Positions 22,001 to 35,000 of a DNA stretch of 64,000 nucleotides are shown here, in pieces. The notes below the pieces were generated by a model, which saw nothing but the letters and a program-made list of their open reading frames with translations, was not told the origin of the DNA and made no database searches. The stretch is from Marthasterias glacialis (Eukaryota > Echinodermata > Asteroidea > Forcipulatida > Asteriidae), in contig OU452239.1 in the NCBI GenBank assembly GCA_911728455.2, positions 951,986 to 1,015,985 of the forward strand, read 5' to 3'. The position numbers and the translations under genes were made by a program. The first letter of the stretch is position 1; every line of letters begins with the position of its first letter.

Positions 22001-25000
22001 TAGTTATGTGACTCAATTGTGAGACCACTTTTTGGACGAGCGTGAAGCCATATTATTCTGTGGTGTATTTACACAAATCCTGGCAAAATTATTTCATTAT
22101 TTCATATTATAAAGATTCTCAGAAAAGCGAACTTAATCACTATACTAGCCAAGAACCCTATGGAGAGAAGACAAGGAAGGTAGTTTCAGTTTTAGATGTG
22201 GGAGGAAAACCCCAGGGATTTGTTCATGGGGAAAACCCACGCAATCAGGTAAGGACTGAAAGCCCAATCTACACAGTGCCCCCAGCGGGATTCGAAATGG
22301 GTTCCTAGTGGTGGAAGGTGAGGAAAGATACCACTACGCCAACCCGAAAGAAATCCTACCCAAAGAAATCCTGCTCTTTAAACTACTCCCAGGGGTTACT
22401 AAAAGTTGGCAATGCCATCATTTCAACATACCTCCTAAAATTTGGATCCTAGTTGTCAGCACTGACTTTCACCCCGAGAATGAAATCTAACAAAAAAAAA
22501 CAAAGTTTATCATATTAAATTACACAGAAAATTGTTAATGACTTCTATGTCGACCCTAGCAAAAGCTAAATGAGAAAGACTTTGCCAGGGTAAAAACGTG
22601 AGGCAATTAAAATTTTGCATTTATATCATAGGTCCTCTTGGTTGGTAAGCAGTTTGCAACAGCTAATTCTTTTTGTTCTCATTTTAAATTACAATAATTT
22701 ATTAACTATGTGGACAAAGCATTTTCCACTGATATATTGCATTGTTTTTGCAATAATAACAAAAGCAAAACATTGATTTCTTCATCTAGGCTCTTGCTGA
22801 GACCAACGAGAACCTGCGATTCCTCGGTACCCTGCTGCCGTGGTTTGAGAAACTCCACCATTCCTTCACTACCAGAGACATGCTACGAACCTTCCCTCCG
22901 TTGATACACACAGTGCTGCTTGTCTGGTCTCACTCTAGGTAACAGCTGTTTCACACCCTTTTGTGTGTCGGGGGCCAGTCTAGTCTAGTGCCCTCTTGTG
23001 ATCGCTCGATCTCCACTTACTTGTTTAAACCGCCATTATAGACTGGTCCCCTGTCTTTAGCCGCAAGGATGAAGACATTCACTGATCTTATAAATCCAGT
23101 GGTTTCATTGGTACGCAGTGGTGCTAACTACCAGACTGACAGCGATAATATATCATGTACACAAGTGTGTGTTCAGTGTAATTGTGTGTACACACACAGT
23201 ATTATGGTATGCAAGGGCAAAGGTACAGTCGCTGGAAAGTGTTACCAAGAGGAGGGTTAAATATTGATTTTTTTTTTTTTTTCGTTGTTTGTGCACAGGT
23301 ATTATCACAACATGGACAAGTTTCAGAATCTTTTAGAGCTTGTCTCTAACGAGGTAGTTCTCCGAGCCCAAAGCCTGGTGGGAGAAGACATCCTCAAGAA
23401 TACCCTTCAGGTAATTAATGATAAACGTTCAGGCCTGATACTTCACTTGCCTCCGTTGCCCCTGGTCATTGCCTCGGTGCCCTTGGAAATATTCCAATAG
23501 AAATTTACACTTTTCTCATAGAGGTGCCCTTTACCAAGGAGAAAATGCCTGGGTGCCCTCGCCCTTTCAAGAATGAAGCATACAGGCCTGACCGTGACAC
23601 AGTTCAGTTAAAGTGTATTGACCCCTTGCACTCACGTTACATGCGACGACTGTACCACGTTCACCATTTTGGAAGTCAATAGACTAATCCGTGCAGCTCG
23701 TTCATGGGCGTTTACACCACCGCAGCTTCATGTATGGCCGCCGCACGCACGCGTCGACGCACTTGCACTGTGAATCCTCATTGCTGATTGGTACATATGC
23801 GCGCTGACGCGCTCTTGTCATGTTGCGCTTACGGTGGGCGGCCTTAGCTGCGGTGGTGTAAAACACCGTAAATAGGTATGTGTAAAACGCTGAGTTGCCT
23901 ACAATGTGCACCACACTGTATAACGCACGGTGACAATGTCTTACAAAAAGGCACAACCAAGATTATTGTGATGAAGACAGCAGGTGAAATATGTCAGTAG
24001 TGGATGCCATGGTTCAAACAATTTATATATGAGGGGAAAAGGCTAGCCAAGTTTGTTCGTTTATTTCATCTCGGAAGGCTTTTTTCTTGCAGTCGTATGC
24101 AGGTTTGAAAGATGCCCTGAAAGTCTGTGCTGCGTACAGAGGGACGTACTTGGACATGAAGGACAAGGCTGATGATATCAACACTGAGAAAGTCTCTGAA
24201 ACTGCAGAGGCGATGTACGTATATAATAAATGCGCATTTATTAGGTGTTTCAAAACCTTGTATCAAAGCACCATACACTATTACTACCCCTGTTCATTGG
24301 GCTTTAAGCATTCCTGAAACCATCTCAACTCTTGATAGTATGCAGCACCGGCAACCAAATTGGCACGTAAGTTGCTGATGATTTACATCAACAATCGCTA
24401 CCCTCGCAGGTATCCATTTACTCCTGGGTGATGAGAAGTGTCATGACAGGAATTCATAACTGTAATAATAGTAATAATAATGCTGATAATTTGGGAGGCT
24501 AATCATCCTTACTGGCAGCTGAGAAGCTAAATTGCTAAGGCCGCGGCTACACATGTTGGAGCTGCAGGCATTCAAGGGCGCCTTTGGCAGCCGGCCACAT
24601 CAACCCATATATGACCACGGAGCACAGCCTGAGAATGAAAGTGTGTGGTTTTTCCAGAGAGAGGAAAACCGGATGGCAGGGAGAAAAACCCTCTTCGCTC
24701 AGGAGACAACCAACACACAACCCTACTCACATATGGCCTTTGCCATGAATCGAACCAGGGCCACACTAGTGAGAGGTGAGCGCTTTACGCACACACCTCC
24801 CATGCTACCATGAAACTGTCAGACCCTGAACTAACAAAAATATGTCAAAATACTGTCAGAGATTTTTTATCTGCTCTTTATCACTGAATGTCTGTGAGTT
24901 TTAATTTTGTTTTCTCCATCAGGACGTTGAATCCTCCAAAAGGAGTTTTGTACAGTAGTAAACTGTACAGCACCAGCCAGCGTAAACGAGTCCGATCATC

Positions 25001-28000
25001 ACACGGCATATGGCGGGATACCAGCTCCTCAGATGTCGGTGTCATACAGGAGGATGAATGGACAGACTCCCAGTGGCCGCCACGTAACGCTCCATGCTTT
25101 AACCTGATGAATGGCTTCATGGAAAGGTAGAATCAAATCTCAATTTTTTTTACAGTAGCTGCTTTCACCTGTTTATTTCAATTCTTTGAGGGAAAATTTT
25201 TATGGGTATAATTTTCCTTTGGGGGTAGATAAAATGAATAACAGTCATCCGTCATGTTTAAATATGTCATGAGAAAATTTAGTACAATTTTGGTTTATCT
25301 TTTGTCAGTGTTTTTGTACACTTTGATATTGAACTTTCAAAATACACAATGTTTTTTTAACCACTTCGATCCAGCTTTTCTGAAATGTTTCTGTTACCAG
25401 ATTAATTTTGAGCACACGGACCAAAGTTTTTTTGTGTGACTATTTTGTTAAATTGAAACCTTGACTAAACAAAGGAAAGACAACAAACATTCCAATAACT
25501 TGCACTGGGATTTACTTTTCCTATTTGAGAAAATTTGCACGAAAGCCCTCTCAGTGTTTTTTCCTGTAAGGTATTCGGAGTTACACTTTGCACTAAAAAA
25601 TCACTGAGCTTTCAAAGTGGTATCAAGGGAGTTGAAATATTTGCCTTTTTGCTTCCAACAGATGTAATGACCTCCTTGAGCTCGTCCAAACTACGAGGCA
25701 CTTCAACCTCCTGCAGATGGCCGCAGAGGTAGGAGGAGCTGGCACCAAGAGTCTGGATGCCCTCGTCAGGGAAATCCACAAGGAGTTCTCCGACGCCATG
25801 GAGGACTTTGGCGACAACGTCATGGACATCCTAGACATCACTGAGAGCAAGGCATTCGAGAAAGCCTTCTTCAATTTTAGGTCAATCGTTAAGGTAAGAA
25901 CCAGGCCCACAAACCCCGTTAAGCTCACAAAATGGCTAAGCACAAACAAATCTTGCGTAGCAGAAACAGGTCACCAGCCGAAATACTATGTAATGTGTAA
26001 TGTTTATGAATGGTTCCCTGCTAATTGGATTCAATCTTTTCACAATGGAGTGGAAATATTCCAAAAATCAAACAAAGTACGTGGGGTCGATTTAGTCATT
26101 TGCTTGACGTGGAAACACTAGTCAAGGCAGATGTGGGCAAGTAGTGAAAATTGGTTCTTTGGTAGCCCAGCTAGCTAGTCAAACTTGGTTCTTAGGTATA
26201 TGTAGCTGGGCTGGCTTGTCAAACATGGCTCTAAGGTAGCTCGTCAAACTTGGCAAAATGAGTGTCGTACAAAGAGTACCCCACAGAAAGTTTCTGCCAG
26301 GCATTTGACAATTTGTGCTCTTGATGTTGTTTGAGCAGGACCTGGAGAGACGTCTCGCCACTGTCCTCCACCAGAGCTTCCAGCAGTGCCCGACCATCGG
26401 AGCTCAGCTTCGCCTCCTGGAGGTCTTTGAAGGAGTGAGTGGGCGAGAGATGGTTCAAGAGTACCTTAGAGAGAAGGACAAGCAGCTTATCAGCTCCTTC
26501 ACACAGGAGCTCATCTCTGTCCGCTCCATGTTCCTGGCCAAGAGGAACTCTCCACCTATCCATGTCAACCAGCCACCTGTGGTCAGCCGGCTGACGTGGG
26601 TAGGGGCCCTGAAGAAACGGATTCAGGTATATTGATTTTCTTTTCTTTTTTGGTGGGTGTTTTTTGACCAAAGTTAATTAAATGTGTGTACAGCGTTAGG
26701 AATGAAAAAAAAAAAATAACACAAAAAATACTTCAAATCCTAAAGCTTAGCTCCAAGATATCTCCAAGATCTTGCCTGAGAAATATCATCTGATGTACTG
26801 CCATAAACAAGAAAACTGTTCTTTAAAACATGCTTATCATTTAACAGATCCGAATAAACACTTACCAACGTGCAAGCGTAAACAAAGTTCCCAAAAAAAT
26901 TACGTTGATGTGTGATATGGATAAAATCATTTTTTTTTATTAAATAAGTTATAAAAGTTAAAGTTTGGAAAGTAAACTAAAAATTGGTATCTGATTGACA
27001 ATTTTTTGTTTTTTGGTGACCTTGATTTTTTCCAGCATCCAATGGAGAAGTTAAAGCGCATCAGCCCACATTCCCTCGAGGGTGACGCCGGCTGGCACCT
27101 TCGTGACATCTTCGCTGATACTATGAAGGACTTTGAGCAGTACCAGCAGAGTGCCATCACGAAATGGCAGAGCCAACTTCATGACGAGCTGAGGGACCGG
27201 CTGAAACAACCCCTCCTGGTAAGACAGTCTGGGCCCTAGTTCACAGAGCTGCTTAAGCACAAAAAGCAGCTAAGCACAAACAAAAATATGCTTACCAGAA
27301 TAAGGTTACCAGCCAAAATACCATGTAACAGTTACCGTCTTTGACTGGTATCCTGTTTAGTTTTGCTAAGTAGAAAATTGTTAAGCAAACTTTTTCTGTT
27401 AAGCAGCTCTGTGAAATTAGGCCTGTGGTTTTGATACAGAAAGGTTCAATGCACTTGTTTAACATTGTTCATTGTCAGAAACCAATATCCACACTGTATG
27501 CCAACCAACATTAAGCCTTGATCTTAATCGAGGCCACCGAGGCCATTGGCCTCATGCCCTGTTGAGTTGGCCAGCATGCCCTTCAGAAAAATTGCACTGT
27601 CACTACCAACTTGGCCAGCGTGCCCTTGTACAATTTCTCTGATTTGGCCAGCAAAGGCCTGCCCCTGTTTTTCTTAAGATCGAGGCCTGCAACATACATG
27701 AAAAACAACCCTGTGAAAGATTAAACTCAATCAGTCACCAGTGTCACAAGAAAATAGTGAAGAAAAAAAATATAAAAACTGCATTTTTTCACTGTTTTCA
27801 AACATGTTTTGGACTCCGAGGTCAAAACTAATTGTTTTACTAATTTCTCAAAAACTATAGCATTTCATACAAAATAATTTTTAGGGGAAGTTTTCCAGCA
27901 ATGACCTAGTTTTACCGCGTTTATTAAAAACTTGGGGGGTTTTGACGAGCTATTTCTGTAAAAAAAAATTTATTGAGACTTTTAAATTATTTTATTTTTA

Positions 28001-31000
28001 AAGATTGCCGACGACTATGACCCCGAGATTGACTACCGACCTCAAATTATCCACGTCAACCTCGACCCCGAGCTCCTCCTCCTTCTCAGGGAGGTCCATT
28101 ATCTCCAGCAGCCCCCGTTCACCATCAAACTTCAGGACACGGTGCGGGATCTTCTGAGAAACACGGACAGCGCCACGTTACGCACAACAGCGGCTCGGCT
28201 GGAGACCATTGTGTCCAAGTACAACTCTGCCATGCGCTCGTTGGTGGACTTCGAACGTCCGTTGTTTGAAAGAAAACTTGGAAAGATCGATCATGTAAGT
28301 TTTTGTTTTAATCTTTCTACGATCAAAGAAAATTTGACAGGTTGGATTTGAACCTGTGACCTCTACCGACCAAGCTATCTAGCCCTAATGTTGGCGGTCT
28401 CCATATTTTGACAATATCTTTGTTCGGGGATGCCAGTCAGAAGCCATTTAACAAGGGATCACAACCAAGTTTACAATACAACCTGGGAAGCAGCAGTACA
28501 GGGATCACCTGACGGCATTGCAGCTTATTATTTGAAATATCAAGTAATAAACCACAATGAATACTGACAGGGTGAACAAAGAAAAATTGACTATAACGGG
28601 ATTTCAAATCACAGTTTCAAATCCCATTCCCCAAAAAATTTCAAACAATTTATCTCATACCTTTTGCAGCTACTTGAGCAAGGCCTGAGTCATTACACCT
28701 GGAAGACGACGGAGAGTGCAGACTTCATCGAGTTGGCCTCATCCCTGGTTGGGGCTGACCTCCACCGGACCTTAGCCATCGTCCAGAGTAACTGCCAAGA
28801 GATGGTAGACATTGCTCAGTCCTGGTCTAGTGGATACCTTGATGTCTTTGCATGTAGAGACCCTAATGCCAGCTACCACATGGCCAAACTCCTTGAGTGG
28901 CAAAGGTTTGTGTTATATTTTAAAGTTTCCAAAATTTCAACTGATGTTTTCAATGGCTATCAAATCTTAATACACACTGTAGTCTCATTCCCCTTTAACC
29001 AGTTGCCGCCAGGATTTTTGTTGTTGTTGTCCCGTCCCCCTGGCGGGATTCTTTTGGCGGAATTGACGGAATCTTTTTTCTTTGAGGGTACCGCTGGCAC
29101 AAAGAAACCCTGACTTGACAATGACAAGAGAAGAAAGATTCTCTTTGTTGGATCGTCTGTTTTGTTTCTCGACCGAGAAAATGTCAAATTCACACTGCGT
29201 GAATTGCAAAACATCGGCCGTTACCTACGGCATAGGAGTGGTACTAAACACGGAACCATGGCTCGATTGCCGACTCACTGACTTACCGACTTAAGCCAAA
29301 AAACAATGTTTTTCATGTGTAGTAAAAAAGTTTTCAAACATGGAATTGTGGCTGTGGGGGCTGATTCGCCACTTTGTGAAAATGGTGACAAATTATTTAT
29401 GTAACTTTTTCGCAAACAGGAGTTTGAATGAAGACCATGAGAGGCTTGTCAAGCCAACTGGACAACGAATCCACTACTTACTAGGCATCTCATTTGAGGT
29501 AAGGCGAGGACCACATCAAATTAAGCAAAATAACATTTGCTTTTAACAGTTTCCTGCTTAGCAGAAATAAGCTGGGAAACCATTTTAACATTAAAAACCA
29601 CATTGGATGACATTGAATGGCCAGACAGTAGGAGGGTTGACCGGGCACTGTGTAGGTGCCTTCACCACATGATATATTGCAGCCTGGTATAGTTAACATA
29701 TTCAAAACCACAATCACAGTGGATGACATTGAATGGCCGGACAGTAGGAGGGTTGACCGGGCACTGCGTAGGTGCCTTCACCATTTGATATATTGCAGCC
29801 TGGCATAGTTAACATATTAAAAACCACAACCACAGTGGATGACATTGAATGGCCGGACAGTAGGAGGGTTGACCGGGCACTGTGTAGGTGCCTTCACCAT
29901 TTGATATATTGCAGCTTGGTATAGTTAACATTCAAAACCACAATCACAGTGGATGACATTGAATGGCCAGACAGTAGGAGGATTGACTGTGTACTGTGTA
30001 GATGCAATAATAAAGCATTGGATCTCTCTGCCCAGCACCATTTGTACTGTTTTTTTTTTATTGTCATATTTCAGGCCGTTCAGATAAGCAGAGCATCCCC
30101 AGCTTGGGAGGACTATGTGGACCATATTGACGCTTTGGTCTTGGATGGCCTCAAGCAAGCATCGCTCAAGAGTCTGAGATCAATGTTGAATACTCTGGTC
30201 CATTCTAACATGGCTGAGGTTAGTTTTTCATTTATCTTTCCAAGTCAAATCAGCTTTGAGAAGTTTCAGATTTTTATCCGAATTCAGACTTGTGTCTTTC
30301 TTCCTGGTGAAAAAAAATCAGCTGTTATTTTCTTCAAATATAAAGAAATCATGTTCTTTGATCTACTTCTCTTGTGCTGACATAGAAGTAAACCAGAAAA
30401 CCGGTACTTCGCTGCCATTGCTGGCATCTACGAAGCACAAAATCGTGAACCCTTGGCATGCCTCGACTGTGCTGAAATGCATTCAGTTACCATCGCTGTA
30501 AATGCGTATCATAATAAAAACGCGTGGAATGGCATGACACACATGCTACGATCATAGCACGCACTTTAATAATTGCGCTGCATATGTGCGCCCTAAAGCT
30601 GCGGATCTCGCATAGAAAATGCGCCATATTTTTCAGACGCGCTATTTAGATGCGCTGGCTACCATTACATTTCGGCAAATGTTTCAAACACAAGTTTCAA
30701 ACTAACGCAAGCAAGTTTCAAACTTGTGTGAGCCAAATTTGCGCGCTCTGGGCAATCGTCTGATAGTGCCCTCTTTTGACTCGATTTATTCAGTCTATGT
30801 TTATACACTATTTAACATGTCTATACTGTACATTTAAATATTACCACGTGACCTTCTCTCGACCAATCAGAATGGATAAACTGTCCAAGGTACTTATGAA
30901 TAGTAGATTATCCTTTTCTATTTGGCTTGAAACCATAATTGTTTTTTGTACGTGTTACTCTGAAGGCTCAGGGGACAGTGGTACCCATACTGACCATTCG

Positions 31001-32031
31001 CATGGAGTTGATTGAGAACGTGGTATCGGTGACCCCACCACTTGACCAGAGCACTGCAGTGACCAGCGTCCTGGAGAACGTCAGCCAGTGGCTAGAGGAG
31101 TTCAAGAACAGGGGCTCCGTCGTCAAGATGTTAAACCACGAGGCAGAGGTACAGTCGCAAACCCATATGAAATTATTTAGTTATAATTTGTAAATAAGAC
31201 TTGAAGGTTTGCAAGACTTACACTTGTGTTATTTAAGATCCACGTGCCGCACAAGCTGTTTTCACAAATTGCATACCGCCCTGTGCCAAGGGAATTCTTG
31301 GCACAGGGTCAATCAATTACTGCACTGAGACAGGTGGCTGCTGTCTTTCAACACTCCTTACTCTGCAGTGGTTAGGGTCTGGCCAATAGGAGTCTACAGG
31401 CTAGTGGGGTATACCAGGGGTGAGGATTACCAGGGAAGAGGCCCCACCACTCAATCGCCATTCCTTTCTTAATTTATCCAGCTTATTCTTGTATTGTTGA
31501 TTGACTGAGTGGGAAGAAAGTAAAGTAAGGATTTGCAGTGACACCATGTGGTTTATCTCTTTTGAGTATATGTGGTTCCGAAGGAACCGGTTGACTCTAC
31601 ACTTCGGACAGTATACTCAGGAGACTGCTCAGTCTGCGCACTAGCCGCCCATGCCACACAACTTACCTTTAGCCTTTGTATTATGGGATGCAGAAGCGTT
31701 ATATTTTTCAGTATTCCACTCATGATTTGATAAGTAATAATAATTAGGACTACAGATTCTTTTTTACAATTTTTTGTTTGTTTGGACAGAGTGGTTACCA
31801 GAACTACATAGGTGTCGATGAAGATGTACAATCCCTCTGCGAGCAGATTCTAGAACTTGTGAAAGAAAACGGAGATGAGTGCATGGTATGGAATAAAATA
31901 ATTAATTTTCAGAATTCTGGTCTATTGCATCAGTCATGGTCTTCTACGACCATGCTAAAGTTAAACAACAAGGTCGCAACTCCGAAATGAAATCCATAGC
32001 ATTCACATTGTGATGCACGATATAAGAACAC

Positions 32032-32091
<60 letters not shown>

Positions 32092-35000
32092 TGTTCTACT
32101 TTTCACACTTGTAGACTCTCTTAGAACTTTTCAAGAATTACACCTTCTTATGGATGCACAACATCAATGAGACCTTTGATGAGTTTCTTCACGGTCGTCT
32201 TAGCTCTAATCCCATGAGGGACTTGGAGAAGTTGGGGCCCTCTGCTGGGATGCGGTCAGCTGCTTCAGAGAGGTCGATACGATCAGCTCAGAGCGGGCGG
32301 TAAGTTTTATAATCAGCCAGGTGTGGGAGATTGAGTTATGCGAAATTGAGAAGGAAAGGTTTTGGGTTGAGGCCTCTGTCAGGGGAAGTACAACATAATT
32401 ACCACACTGAAGTGATGAAGCAAATCATGAATACCCTTGATCACAATGACAATGAAGTTAATCACGAGAAGTCCCCTTGATCCACTAAGCTAAAGTAGTA
32501 GTAGTCCCGGCCGATTTCCTACCACCCCAGGTTGTACTTAATAAGCAGGACAGTTCTTTTCAGAACTAAGTTGTCCCTCCGAATTCCGAAATCTACTCTG
32601 CAGCAGCAGAAAAATAACAGGACAAGTTCTCACAAGAACAATCTACTGTATATAGCAAAGTAGATATAATCACATGGTGTTACCGCAAACCAAATATACA
32701 TTGATACCTCACCATGCAATGCCTCAAAACCCATAGACAAGATTCTTGTTTGAAAATTGTATTATTTTAATTTTATTTTGACTTTGTGACCGACAGGGCC
32801 AGTTCTGCTTCCCAGTATAGCATCGGAGCAAAGGGGGCTATGGGAACGGCTGAGAAGTTCTTCCTGACCCCTAAAGATACTGATGAATATGACAATGTGC
32901 CACCACTCGACATGTTTGATGCTGAAATCGACGTGTACAGGGTAAGTTTTGTAGATATTAAAATAGTATTATATCTTATATAACACCCAAGTATATCTTT
33001 GTCATTTGATTGGAGGATTGGAGGTCACGCAACGTTTGTTATTCACACTATTGCACTGCTACGTCATTGAGTGTGCATTTTTGGTACTATTTAGCCTTCA
33101 TATACGTTTTATCCTTTTTGCTCTATTGCATGCTCAACCATCGTGTGCGAACCAAAGCAGTATAAGACGCCCTCATTCAGAATGCAGTCTCGTTTTTGGT
33201 CTTTATATTCTAGTTTTATCCTCCAATCAAATGACAAAGATCTATTTGGATGTTATATAAAACAAATAAAGAATGTTTTGCATGCATGCAATGGAGAGAA
33301 TATTTTCATTCTTTCAAAACTCAGCTTTGCCCCGTTGAATGGAACATTCCATCTTTCAACTCATGAAAATATTCTCACAGTGGCACTCACAAACGTTCTT
33401 TTTTTAATGATATATTCAAGAATGTATAGAATCTACAATATTATCCAAAAACTGTCCTTACATCATCAGTAATCGTAAAAACGATGAATACAATTTCAAC
33501 AGTGAAAATGGGTCAAAAACTGTAAAAAAAAAAATATTGAAAAAATGTCAAAATCGTACATGTTGAGAGGTTCGATACAGTACAACATTTATCTCTGTTT
33601 ATTTGATTTAGACGGCCAGAGATGAAATTGAGAACATATTTGACTACAAGGATGTGGGTTGGATACGAGTTGATCTACAACCCATTAAACAAGTGCTGAC
33701 GACCTACGCCAGTCGCTGGATGTGGACCTTCACAAAGTACCTCACTGACCAGGTAAAGTACCTCACTGACCAGGTAAAGTACCTCACTGACCAGGTAAAG
33801 TACCTCACTGACCAGGTAAAGTACCTCACTGACCTGGTAAAGTACCTCACTGACCAGGTAAAGTACCCCACTGACCAGGTAAAGTACCTCACTGACCAGG
33901 TAAAGTACCTCACTGACCAGGTAAAGTACCTCACTGACCAGGTAAAGTACCTCACTGACCAGGTAAAGTACCTCACTGACCAGGTAAAGTACCTCACTGA
34001 CCAGGTAAAGTACCTCACTGACCAGGTAAAGTACCTCACTGACCAGGTAAAGTACCTCACTGACCAGGTAAAGTAAGGTTTCCGTCTCTCCAGGAGTTGT
34101 GGTGATTCTGAAAAGAACATTCCACAGTACTTAAGCAGCCTGCAGTGACGGAGTCCAGTTTTCTCCTGAAGACGATCAGAGCATACTGATTGAAGTGTCA
34201 ATTTTTTACATCACCTGTTTTTTTTTCAGAGCCACCACAACTCACGAGAGGTGTTTCATGTACACTGAGTACCACAAACCGTAGTAAACTGATTAATTAA
34301 TACTCTGTAAGTTAAAAATGTATTAAATCTTGTTTGTTAAAGGTGAAATAAATCTTGTTTGTTAAAGGTGACGGAGCTACTCACTGACCTGGACTCTTTC
34401 TTAAAACGCATTGAGCCCGAGATAGAGAGCATCTCAGGGGAGGAGCGCGACACCGCCTCCTTCATGAAGATGATGCGCATCTTTAACGAGGTATCAGCCA
34501 AGCAACAGGAGATGGACGGTCAGTTCACGGCGATGAACCGCACCGTCCTGCTCCTGAAGAAGTACGCTCAGGCGTTACCCGATCGCACCAAGGGCCTGTA
34601 TGACGCTGCCCCGGGGCGTTGGAATAATCTCAAGACTAAAGTATCGCTTGCTAAACAGCGACTTGGACCTCGGATTCAGGAAGAGTCTGCTAGCATCACA
34701 AAGGTAATCTCTAACTTAACCGTTTAACACCGGAAGATGTGTTTACAAGCAAACCTTTTATGGACACACAAACAGAAGTCAGATAAACTTGTTTAAAAAA
34801 AATGTCCATGATGCTTCCGACAGATGTGTAAATACGCTCGGAAATTCCATTGTGTGGAATGCACAGTGCATGCACTCACCATGTTATGCTTTGTTTGCCC
34901 TGTAACAAAGAGGGACAAAAGGTACTGGAATTCATGCGGAATTCATAGTGTGTTTTTTTTCTTATTTTTTAATCTCTGTATATTTTCCTGTAATTCGACC

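Noticed and set aside
33704..34201. Antisense frame encoding repeated WSVRYFT units
   Set aside because: Shadow of the 21-bp array whose plus strand belongs to dynein exon 21; no independent start context or domain.
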